Below are positions 57,523-64,000 of a DNA stretch of 64,000 bases, piece after piece (position 1 is the first letter of the stretch; each line of letters starts with the position of its first letter). Under the pieces are notes generated by a model. That model was given only the letters and a program-made list of their open reading frames with translations, made no database searches and was not told the DNA's origin. This DNA is from Paramagnetospirillum magneticum AMB-1 (lineage in GTDB: Bacteria; Pseudomonadota; Alphaproteobacteria; Rhodospirillales; Magnetospirillaceae): assembly GCF_000009985.1 (NCBI RefSeq), contig NC_007626.1, positions 372,001 through 436,000 on the forward strand, in the 5' to 3' direction. A program made the position numbers and the translations under genes.

Positions 57523-57782
57523 GTGATGCGCACGCCAGTATTTAGTGGTGACGCAGGAGTTCAACGAGAGAGATCGTCGCGATACTTTCTGATCATAGAC
57601 AGCCTTAAAGAATCAAAATCAATGAAGCTTGTACTGTACGAATCGATGCCATACCCTTACAAAAACTGGGATTTAACCCATCATGGCCGCTATTGGGGAT
57701 GCTCCATGAGTTCAAGTGATGCTATTAGCAAGCTGAAAAAGGCACAATCTGCTTTTAAAGACGGCGGTATCGGCACAGCTAA
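57523..57782 (+). pseudogene. 5' part of an LG-repeat magnetosome-type gene, interrupted by IS5
   Basis: Open from GTG/ATG at 57523/57526, with a likely start at the ATG at 57622 (MKLVLYESMPYPYKNWDLTH). The last intact codons (GGC ACA GCT AA) are cut by the IS at 57783. Reading on after removal of the IS and one TAA copy gives AAG CTA AAA TCA, continuing without a break into the frame at 58725. No RBS is strong, so the exact start is uncertain. Confidence 0.75.
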
Positions 57783-58721
57783 GAGGCCGTCCGGAAGGTT
57801 CTTGAATCAGGTGAATCGGTTATGATTCCATGGGTCTCCAGAGAAATGCTGGGGGCGCCATGTGGACCAAGGACAACCGACGGCTCTATGAGCGGAGCGG
57901 ACTTCGCTATCCAAGTGATCTGACGGATGAGGAATGGTCGCTGGTGGCGCCGCTGATCCCACCGGCAAAGCGCGGCGGGCGCCAGCGAACGGTGGATCTT
58001 CGTGAAGTGGTGAATGGGATCTTCTACGTGTTGATGACCGGTTGCCAGTGGCGAGCATTGCCCACGGACCTGCCGCCCAAAAGCACGGTGCATGAATATC
58101 TTGGGCTGTGGGAATGGGATGGCACGCTGGCACGCCTCCATCACGCCCTGTTCATCGAGGTGCGGGAACTCTCCGGCAAAGAAGCCAGCCCGACGGCGGC
58201 GATCATAGACAGCCAGAGCGTCAAGGGCGCGGAAAAAGGGGGGCGCGGATTGATCCATCGGGCTACGACGCTGGGAAGAAGGTCAAAGGCAAGAAGCGGC
58301 ACATCGTCGTCGATACGCTTGGCTTGATCCTCGCGGCTCATGTCCAACCGGCCGATGTCCAGGATCGTGATGGCGGATTGCCGGTCCTCAAGGAGGTCCG
58401 GCGCCTCTTCCCCTTCATCGTTCGGGTGTTCGCTGATGGCGGCTACCAGGGGGCCGCCACCGCGGCAGCCGTCCGCGCACTCGGGGCGTGGCACCTGGAA
58501 ATCGTCAAACGCTCCGACACCGCCAAGGGGTTCGAAGTTCTGCCAAAGCGGTGGATCGTTGAGCGCACCTTCGGGTGGCTGGGGCGTTGTCGCCGTCTCG
58601 CCAAGGACTTCGAGAATCTCGCCAGGATGGCGCTGGCGTTTCTTCGCCTCGCCATGATCCGCCTCATGCTGCGAAGGATAGCAAGACACCGGAAATCATA
58701 GGAAACTTCACGGACGGACTC
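57783..58721 (+). mobile_element. IS5-family (IS427/IS1031-like) insertion sequence
   Basis: A complete 939-bp element. Imperfect terminal inverted repeats: left GAGGCCGTCCGGAAGGTT, right end (reverse-complemented) GAGTCCGTCCGTGAAGTT. It is flanked by a 3-bp TAA duplication (57780-57782 and 58722-58724), as for IS5-type elements with TNA targets. One transposase by -1 frameshift. It interrupts an LG-repeat gene. Confidence 0.9.
57860..58701 (+). CDS. IS5-family transposase (OrfAB by -1 frameshift)
   Basis: OrfA starts at 57860 (MWTKDNRRLYERSGLRYPSD) and contains the first catalytic Asp (IIDSQSVKG). At AAAAAGGGGGG (58233-58243) a -1 shift leads into OrfB (KKVKGKKRHIVVDTLGLILA), with the second Asp in VFADGGYQG and Glu in VERTFGWLGRCRRLAKDFE, completing the DDE triad. 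Frameshift control is typical of the IS427 subgroup. Coordinates span both frames. Confidence 0.92.
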
Positions 58722-58724
58722 TAA

Positions 58725-59541
58725 GCTAAAATCAGCAGGTGCCGCGATCGGAAAGACCGGTTCTAAGGCCGCGACGCTAGGTGGTGGGGCAGCGAAGGGC
58801 GCGCCTGCCAGTCTTGCCGTTGGCAAGTTGAGTATTCCTTATATGCCCCTCACCGGGCTTGGCACTGGATCGATCAAAGTTACGTCAGTGGGTGTTGCCA
58901 ACGGCTCTAAACTCGCTTCCATACTGATCTCGGGAAAAGGGTTGAGCCTCGGTTTGGGTTTGGGTCTTGGCGCTTTGGGGCCGGCATTAGTCGCGGGCAC
59001 AATCTGCGCTGCAGGCTATTGTGCATTTCAGAGATACGGAGGAAGCCCGAAGGGGAAAGTTGCCAGTAATCTGGGCGGCATTCTTACTAAATTCTCTGCG
59101 TTAGCAGATTCGATTTATGACGCGGGGCAGGGCACATTCATAATGCAGCCTGGTCGCCCCAATGCAAAGGCGCACCAACGATTGACTGAATCAGGCGATC
59201 TGGGGGCGCTTTTCTCCAAGGTAGCCTCGATAGTGGACGCAGTTTATTCCTCCAGCGCCAACAAGATTAGAAAGCTGATTTCTGAGCCGGATGATGAGGC
59301 GGCCTTGGCGGCAGAGTTAGCCACCGAAATCGCCATGGCTGCGAAGCTGCTTGCTGAGGCGAATGAAGCTGAAAAGCGAGCTCTGGTTGCAGGGGCCAGC
59401 GCCAAGCAGGCTGCCATGCTAGCTGCAGCGGCCAAGCGAAGAGCCAAAGCCGCATTGGATTTACAGCATCAAACTGAAGACAAGCTTGCCGCCACTCGTG
59501 CGAGGAAAAAGAGAGCCGCAGCTGAGCAGGGATCGGAATAA
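58725..59541 (+). pseudogene. 3' part of the split LG-repeat magnetosome-type gene
   Basis: In frame with the 5' part after excision. Encodes KSAGAAIGKTGSKAATLGGG, a Gly/Ala-rich stretch, then the LG repeat SLGLGLGLGALGPALVAG forming a transmembrane segment (as in Mms6/MamD/MamG proteins), then a cytosolic helical C-terminus ending in an Ala/Lys/Glu-rich coiled coil (AEKRALVAGASAKQAAMLAA). A TTG at 58828 could still give a shortened protein of 237 residues. Confidence 0.8.
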
Positions 59542-59794
59542 ACGCGAGGTTCGCATGTTTAAGATTCATTCCAGGATGCATCAGTGCAATCCGACGCCGC
59601 CCTGTGATAATAGTTCTCAGTATTACGTTCTACGGCGGGCGGAAAGATTCATCTGGACAGAATCATCCTATCTGTAAGAAAATGCAATCTTGCAATGATG
59701 TCTCTTTTATAGCTTGACGTATAATGATGATGTCTGCAGAAAAATCACCCGCAACCGCTTCAGCCGGTTTGCATCACAGTAAGGGGGCCGAAGC
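59542..59794 (+). promoter_or_regulatory. promoter region of the mamD-like gene
   Basis: A consensus-like -10 TATAAT sits at 59720-59725, about 70 bp before the ATG; no good -35 at standard spacing was found (TTGCAA at 59690 is 24 bp away). The RBS AAGGGGG is at 59781. A 40-codon frame (59555-59677, MFKIHSRMHQCNPTPPCDNS) with GAGG upstream is possible but unsupported. Confidence 0.4.
59555..59677 (+). CDS. possible 40-residue peptide
   Basis: ATG at 59555, weak RBS GAGGTT, product MFKIHSRMHQCNPTPPCDNS then SQYYVLRRAERFIWTESSYL. No family. Could be the non-coding leader of the mamD-like gene. Low confidence. Confidence 0.25.
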   Translation: MFKIHSRMHQCNPTPPCDNSSQYYVLRRAERFIWTESSYL

Positions 59795-60820
59795 ATGCTT
59801 GACCAAGTGATCATGGCCAAGGTTGAAGGGACCACTCAGGCAGCACTCCTGTCCTCAATGACCGGAAATTCCTACACAGTTGGGCAAGTGACTGCAGCCG
59901 GAAATGGCATGGGCCACTGGTTATTCCTTAACCCTGCCGACGCCGCCGCCGCTGGAAAGGGTGCCGTCGCGCTCAAGCTGGAAGGTGCCCGTCAGGTTGC
60001 TCAGCTCTCCAGCATGGTAGGCAATACCGTGACGATCGGAAATGCTCCCATGGTTGCGGGTGGAGCCAGTAAATGGCTCGTGATGCTCCCTAAAGCTGGC
60101 TTGGCTGCCAAGGGAGCTGCTGCCGCTGCAGTCGGTGCCGGAGGGGCGGCTGTTGCTGCGGCTCAAGGCGGTGGCAATGCGGGTATGGTCATGATGCAGC
60201 TTGAAGGTGCCAATCAGGCTTTCCAGTTGCCGATGATCACTGGCAAGACCTTTACGGTTGCCAAAACGACTGCTGTTGGAAATGAAGCAGCTAATTGGCT
60301 CTTTCTTCAGCCGGTTGGCGACACCGCCAATACCATCAAGGACTTGGTTGTGGTCAAGGTTCAGCATGGTGCTGGCCAGGTGCAGTGGCTGGTCGGCAAG
60401 ACCTTCACCATCGGCGAATCCCCGATTATGGCCGGCACCACTAACAAGTTCCTCGTTCTGAACCCTGTGACCGGAGCCGCCGCGAAGGGCGCTGCAGGCT
60501 CTGCTGTTGCAGCCAAGGGGGCCATGCAGACCGTGGCGTTCCAGGCCGCCGGTAAAACCGCTGTGGCTGGAACCGCCGCGAAGGGTGCGGCTGCTGGTGC
60601 GGCGGCTTCTGCCGCAGGCAAGACTGCGGCAGTCGGCACTCTGTGGACTGGCACGGGCATGAGCCTTGGCCTCGGTCTTGGTCTCGGCGCTGCTGGGCCG
60701 GTTATTCTCGGTGGGCTGATCGCGGCGGCTGGCTACGGCATCTACCGCTACCGCAAGAACCAGGCTGCCTCTATGGCCACTGAAGTTGACGAAGCCATTT
60801 CGGACGCAGTAACGGCTTAG
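59795..60820 (+). CDS. mamD-like: MamD-like magnetosome membrane protein with four tandem repeats
   Basis: 341 residues. Four copies of an about 42-residue unit: MAKVEGTTQAALLSSMTGNS..., ALKLEGARQVAQLSSMVGNT..., MMQLEGANQAFQLPMITGKT... and a shorter VVKVQHGAGQVQWLVGKTFT, each ending WL/FLxLxP or FLVLNP. Then an Ala/Gly/Lys region, the LG repeat MSLGLGLGLGAAGPVILGGL forming a transmembrane helix, and a short basic/acidic cytoplasmic tail (YRYRKNQ, DEVDEAISDAV-type). Repeat plus LG motif is the hallmark of MamD/Mms7, which affects magnetite crystal size. Confidence 0.9.
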   Translation: MLDQVIMAKVEGTTQAALLSSMTGNSYTVGQVTAAGNGMGHWLFLNPADAAAAGKGAVALKLEGARQVAQLSSMVGNTVTIGNAPMVAGGASKWLVMLPKAGLAAKGAAAAAVGAGGAAVAAAQGGGNAGMVMMQLEGANQAFQLPMITGKTFTVAKTTAVGNEAANWLFLQPVGDTANTIKDLVVVKVQHGAGQVQWLVGKTFTIGESPIMAGTTNKFLVLNPVTGAAAKGAAGSAVAAKGAMQTVAFQAAGKTAVAGTAAKGAAAGAAASAAGKTAAVGTLWTGTGMSLGLGLGLGAAGPVILGGLIAAAGYGIYRYRKNQAASMATEVDEAISDAVTA

Positions 60821-61206
60821 TCTGAAATCAGTTCCGGTTTGATGACTGAATCTCGGCGGTGGCTAACTAAGGATTTAGCCGCCGCCGGAATCGGCGGCAT
60901 ACAGTGCGAAGTCGTTAACGAAAATGTTGAGCTGAAGGAGGTATCAACAGGATGCCCCCCCCTCCTACACTGCAAGCTTTGCCGGAAGCTGGTTAAAGTG
61001 TGCCAAGGTAATTTAGCGCGTAACGCGGGTAATTTGGCCTGTGCCTTTGCCATTATTTCTCTGATAGATCCAATCATTGATGGCCCCACCGGGGACCGCG
61101 ATGGGAAATGTTTCATTCTCTCACATCATTGTGAATGGGATGGGAGGCCGTGGCCGCCCCATATGCAGTCCCCCTCTACCAATGTAGAACATACGGAGGA
61201 CGCCCG
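60821..61206 (+). other. gap with RBS-ATG-C8 tract and a coupled frame
   Basis: No certain gene. A strong RBS (GAAGGAGG, 60934-60941) precedes an ATG at 60952 followed immediately by C8 (60955-60962). With eight C only 14 codons follow. With seven C an 85-codon frame would open, run to 61210 and overlap the next gene's start by 4 bp. An open frame from 60839 (123 codons) covers the same stretch without a good RBS. Confidence 0.4.
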
Positions 61207-61395
61207 ATGATCACCTCCACCATAACTGGATCCAAAATTGCTGCCGCTGCCGCTCCCGGTGTTGGAAAGGCTACAGTCTTTATCCTCAGTGCAACGATGG
61301 GAATTGGTGTGCTGGTTGGCCTGTCCTTGGTCACTGCTGCCGGAGGTTTCTACGTCTGCCGTAAGCTTTGCGGCGTGGCCGCACCAATTACATAA
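61207..61395 (+). CDS. small MamG/Mms-like membrane protein
   Basis: 62 residues from the ATG at 61207, RBS GGAGG. Sequence MITSTITGSKIAAAAAPGVG, then one transmembrane helix (ATVFILSATMGIGVLVGLSL and VTAAGGFYVC) and a short Cys-containing tail (RKLCGVAAPIT). Size, Ala/Gly-rich N-terminus and position behind a mamD-like gene resemble the small MamG/Mms5-type proteins of the mamGFDC operon. LG repeat not perfect, so the family is tentative. Confidence 0.6.
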   Translation: MITSTITGSKIAAAAAPGVGKATVFILSATMGIGVLVGLSLVTAAGGFYVCRKLCGVAAPIT

Positions 61396-61422
61396 GCCCC
61401 CTCTGGGATGCTGAGGTGTTCC

Positions 61423-61695
61423 ATGGATGAGGAGGAGTTGGAGAGGATTGCTTTAAAAATTGTTACCGCGTGGACACGGTGCAATGCTGAAAACGGCGCA
61501 GACACGCCGTCTTTGATTGTATCAATTACAAATCAAATGAGGGTGATATTGGAGCCGATTGAAGAAAATATAGGTCTTGTTAGATATGTTGGAAAACTCT
61601 CGGACAGCAGATATAATGCGGGTAGAATTCGCATCAGATACTGTCAGTCTTGTGGCCATATATTCAAAGAAAAAGCTCATTACGTAAGCATATGA
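61423..61695 (+). CDS. hypothetical protein with C-terminal zinc-knuckle
   Basis: 90 residues from the ATG at 61423 (MDEEELERIALKIVTAWTRC). Helical N-terminal half, beta-rich centre (VGKLSDSRYNAGRIRIRYCQ) and a CQSCGHIF knuckle near the end. No family recognised. Lower-GC codon use than the prophage, as for the other islet genes. Confidence 0.55.
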   Translation: MDEEELERIALKIVTAWTRCNAENGADTPSLIVSITNQMRVILEPIEENIGLVRYVGKLSDSRYNAGRIRIRYCQSCGHIFKEKAHYVSI

Positions 61696-61729
61696 ATTTT
61701 TGCACAGATACTCTTGCAGTCTATTGCGA

Positions 61730-61944
61730 TTAACCCCGCCCCAATTCCAGTCGATTATGCGCCCCGTCCAGCGAAGCTGTTTGGCGAGCATGGCCTGTGA
61801 CCCACCGATTAGGCCGACGACGCCTTTATGACCCGGCTGTTGAAGAAAAATCGGTAGGCGGCCTTGGTGTTCGCCCAGTCCTGACAAGCTCGGGGAATAG
61901 CTTGTCCAATGGCGCCGCCCAGCTGATCGAAGTATCCGTCCGGC
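61730..61944 (-). pseudogene. IS4/Tn5-type transposase remnant
   Basis: On the minus strand, GYFDQLGGAIGQAIPRACQD then WANTKAAYRFFFNSRV matches the N-terminal DNA-binding region of Tn5-like IS4 transposases (typically 'IPQACGDWAATKAAYRFF'). The frame breaks soon after (stop at 61809) and no DDE domain is present, so it is an old, truncated element at the islet's right edge. Confidence 0.7.
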
Positions 61945-61984
61945 GACGACCACCTTGCCGTCAGGGCTATGATGCTGCCAGCTT

Positions 61985-62022
61985 TGGCACCGGTGCAAGC
62001 ACCATTGTTTGCACCGGTGCCA
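61985..62022. repeat. 14-bp inverted repeat upstream of IS66 tnpA
   Basis: TGGCACCGGTGCAA (61985-61998) and TTGCACCGGTGCCA (62009-62022), perfect inverted arms with a 10-nt spacer; each arm contains the self-complementary GCACCGGTGC. It abuts the RBS of tnpA (AGGAG). May be an operator or the fusion point of two IS ends. Confidence 0.7.
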
Positions 62023-62033
62023 GGAGATGTTGG

Positions 62034-62384
62034 GTGGCGCAGGTTCATGTTCTGACCGGTCCGGAGCGACGGCGGCGCTGGAGTGCTGAGCAGAAGCGGG
62101 CAATCGTGGCGGCGGCGTTCGCCCCCGGCGCGATCGTCGCGGAGGTGGCCCGACGGGCGGATGTGTGCGCCGGTCAGATCTACCGCTGGCGCCAGGATCT
62201 GCGTGGGCATGCCCAGGAATTCGCCGAGGTAATGATGGTGCCGGTCGGGGATCAGTCGGCCGTGCGCTCGGGCTCGGATGCGGTAATCGAGGTGCGCTTG
62301 GCGAGCGGCGCGGGCGTCCGCATTCCCGCGACGGCGACGCCGGGTTTGGCATCGGCGATCATCAAGGCGCTGGCCGGGCGATGA
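62034..62384 (+). CDS. tnpA: IS66 TnpA-like protein
   Basis: 116 residues from GTG at 62034, RBS AGGAG 8 bp upstream. HTH of IS66 OrfA: RRRWSAEQKRAIVAAAFAPG then AIVAEVARRADVCAGQIYRW. Ends GLASAIIKALAGR. Overlaps tnpB by 4 bp. Confidence 0.88.
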   Translation: MAQVHVLTGPERRRRWSAEQKRAIVAAAFAPGAIVAEVARRADVCAGQIYRWRQDLRGHAQEFAEVMMVPVGDQSAVRSGSDAVIEVRLASGAGVRIPATATPGLASAIIKALAGR

Positions 62385-62728
62385 TCCCGATCCCCAGTGG
62401 GGTCCGGGTCTGGCTGGCGACCGGGCACACCGACATGCACCGGGGCTTCGACGGCCTGGCGCTGTTGGTGCAGGAGCGGTTGTCGCGCGACCCGCATTCC
62501 GGCCACCTGTTCGTGTTTCGTGGTCGGCGCGGTGATCTGATCAAGGTGCTGTGGTGGGATGGACAGGGCCTGTGCCTGTTCGCCAAGCGGCTGGAGCGGG
62601 GCCGCTTCCTGTGGCCGTCGCCGGCCGATGGGGCAGTGACCATCACCCCGGCCCAACTCGGCTACCTGCTGGAAGGGATTGATTGGCGGATGCCGCAGAA
62701 AACCTGGCATCCGAGCGCCGCCGGCTGA
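62381..62728 (+). CDS. tnpB: IS66 TnpB (Orf2)
   Basis: 115 residues (MIPIPSGVRVWLATGHTDMH). The IS66 Orf2 signature is GFDGLALLVQERLSRDPHSG, LFVFRGRRGDLIKVLWWDGQ and LCLFAKRLERGRF, ending GIDWRMPQKTW. Essential accessory for IS66 transposition, function in target handling unclear. Confidence 0.95.
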   Translation: MIPIPSGVRVWLATGHTDMHRGFDGLALLVQERLSRDPHSGHLFVFRGRRGDLIKVLWWDGQGLCLFAKRLERGRFLWPSPADGAVTITPAQLGYLLEGIDWRMPQKTWHPSAAG

Positions 62729-62772
62729 GGAAATCGCTGTTCAAGAGCGCTGGATTTTGATTCACTTTCGGG

Positions 62773-64000
62773 GTGACCAATACCGCCGAAGCCCTTCCCC
62801 GTGACCTTGCCGCCGCCCATGCGATGATCCTCGCCGAGCGGGCGGCGCGGCTGGCCGCCGAGTCGGATCGGCGGGTGTTGGACATCGAGATCGAGCGGCT
62901 CAAGTTGGAGATCGCCCGGCTCCGGCGCGAGCGCTTCGGCCAGTCGGCCGAGCGCAGCACCCGCATCGAGCAGCTTGAACTGTCCTTGGAGGATCTGGAG
63001 GAGACCGCCGCCGCGGTCGAAGCCGCCGCCGAGACGGCTGAGGTGCAGGCCCATCCCCGCTCTAAGCCGGCGCGGCGCCTGTTGCCCGAGCATCTGCCCC
63101 GTGTCCGGGTGGTCGAGCCGTCACCGTCGGCGTGTCCCTGCTGCGGTGGCAAGCTGCACAAACTGGGCGAGGACATCACCGAGACGCTGGAGCGCATCCC
63201 GGCCAAGTGGCGGGTGATCCAGCATGTGCGGGAGAAATTCACCTGCCGGAGCTGCGAGGCGATCACCCAGCCGCCGGCGCCGTTCCATCCCATCGCGCGC
63301 GGCCGGGCCGGCGCCAATCTGCTGGCCGAGGTGGTGTTCGCGAAATTCGGCCTGCACCTGCCGCTACACCGCCAGAGCGCGAGCTTCGCCCGCGAGGGCG
63401 TCGAGATCGACGTCTCCACCCTGGCCGACTGGGTCGGCGCGGTGAGCGTGGCGCTGAAACCGCTGGTCGAGGCCATCGCTGACCATGCCCAGGCGGGCCC
63501 GCGCGTTCATGTGGACGACACGCCGGTGCCGGTGCTGGCGCCGCGCGCGCAGGCGCGCTCGGATCAAACAATGGCGGCGAAGCCGGATGGCAAGACGAAG
63601 ACCGGCCGATTATGGACCATGGTCCGTGATGACCGCCCGTTCGGCGGCAATGATCCGCCGGCCGCAGCCTATTTCTACTCGCCCGACCGCAGTGGCGAGC
63701 ATGCCGAAGGATTCCTTACCGGCTTCAGCGGCATCATGCAGGCCGACGCCTTCTCCGGCTTCGGGCGGCTGTACCAGCAGGGCGCCATCGTCGAGGCGGC
63801 GTGCTGGGCGCACGGACGACGGAAGTTCTTCGATCTGGCCCAGTTGAAGAAGGCCCCCATCGCCATCGAGGCGGTGAAGCGCATCGACGCCCTGTTCGCC
63901 ATCGAGCGCGACATCGCCGGCCTATCGCCCGAGGCGCGGCTGACTGCGCGGGCCGGGCTATCCCGACCGCTGGTGGACGATCTGGCGGTATGGCTGCACC
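62773..64000 (+). CDS. tnpC: IS66 transposase TnpC (3' end outside window)
   Basis: About 409 codons visible, starting at a GTG at 62773 (MTNTAEALPRDLAAAHAMIL). N-terminal coiled coil (IERLKLEIARLRRERFGQSA), zinc-finger ACPCCGGKLHKLGEDITETL, then the DDE domain beginning HVDDTPVPVLAP (first Asp) and YSPDRSGEHAEGFLTGFSG then MQADAFSGFGRLY (second Asp). The Glu and C-terminus lie beyond the window. Confidence 0.95.
   Translation, partial: MTNTAEALPRDLAAAHAMILAERAARLAAESDRRVLDIEIERLKLEIARLRRERFGQSAERSTRIEQLELSLEDLEETAAAVEAAAETAEVQAHPRSKPARRLLPEHLPRVRVVEPSPSACPCCGGKLHKLGEDITETLERIPAKWRVIQHVREKFTCRSCEAITQPPAPFHPIARGRAGANLLAEVVFAKFGLHLPLHRQSASFAREGVEIDVSTLADWVGAVSVALKPLVEAIADHAQAGPRVHVDDTPVPVLAPRAQARSDQTMAAKPDGKTKTGRLWTMVRDDRPFGGNDPPAAAYFYSPDRSGEHAEGFLTGFSGIMQADAFSGFGRLYQQGAIVEAACWAHGRRKFFDLAQLKKAPIAIEAVKRIDALFAIERDIAGLSPEARLTARAGLSRPLVDDLAVWLH

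Larger units (their letters stand above)
62034..64000 (+). mobile_element. IS66-family element (right part beyond window)
   Basis: Contains the standard tnpA-tnpB-tnpC order with ATGA overlap between A and B. The left inverted repeat is not identified with certainty; the right end lies outside the window. The three genes look intact as far as visible. Confidence 0.88.

Overview
The window is high-GC alphaproteobacterial DNA, most likely from a magnetotactic Magnetospirillum/Paramagnetospirillum. The housekeeping genes look like Rhodospirillales genes. A second block carries an actin-like MamK homologue and LG-repeat, MamD/Mms-type magnetosome membrane proteins, which are known only from magnetotactic bacteria. 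From memory, M. magneticum AMB-1 has a second mamK (mamK-like) in a small 'magnetotaxis islet' outside the main magnetosome island, and 52.8-61.7 kb looks like that islet or a close relative.

Layout. (1) 1-8.5 kb is chromosomal core: a partner-switching pair (GAF-PP2C-HATPase regulator plus STAS protein), a lipoprotein, an alpha/beta hydrolase, two glycosyltransferases (GT4, GT9), thrS, infC and tRNA-Ser(CGA). (2) About 8.6-52.7 kb is a lambda-like siphoprophage of about 44 kb that looks complete. Its left arm holds a serine recombinase with DUF2924-type companions and a XRE/ImmA-IrrE-type switch. Divergent from these are a sigma-like gene and a replication/recombination block (nucleotide-binding ATPase, DUF669, RecB-like nuclease, DEAD helicase, primase-DUF3987, RuvC-like nuclease), then two DNA methyltransferases. 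The head and tail genes follow lambda order: TerS, TerL (GpA), gpW, portal, S49 protease with nested scaffold, gpD, gpE, head completion, tail tube, gpG/gpGT with a -1 frameshift, tape measure, fibre genes, NlpC/P60, gpJ, muramidase-like protein and holin. A Fic gene with its own palindromic operators lies antisense inside the head-tail genes. (3) 52.8-61.7 kb is lower in GC and holds the magnetosome-related islet: mamK-like, a von Willebrand A protein, a membrane-anchored coiled-coil protein, an LG-repeat gene split by an IS5-family insertion, a MamD-like protein with four tandem repeats, and a small MamG/Mms-like protein. (4) 61.7-64 kb is IS debris (IS4/Tn5-type) followed by an IS66 element that runs off the window.

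Most notable points: MamK-like carries substitutions in its ATPase site; removing the IS5 copy and one TAA target duplication restores a single reading frame of about 325 codons encoding an LG-repeat magnetosome-type protein; the islet has several long homopolymer and hexamer tracts in or at the start of genes; the phage has a G GGA AAC slippery heptamer placed exactly to fuse gpG to T; and several uncatalogued repeat clusters look like operators or iterons.
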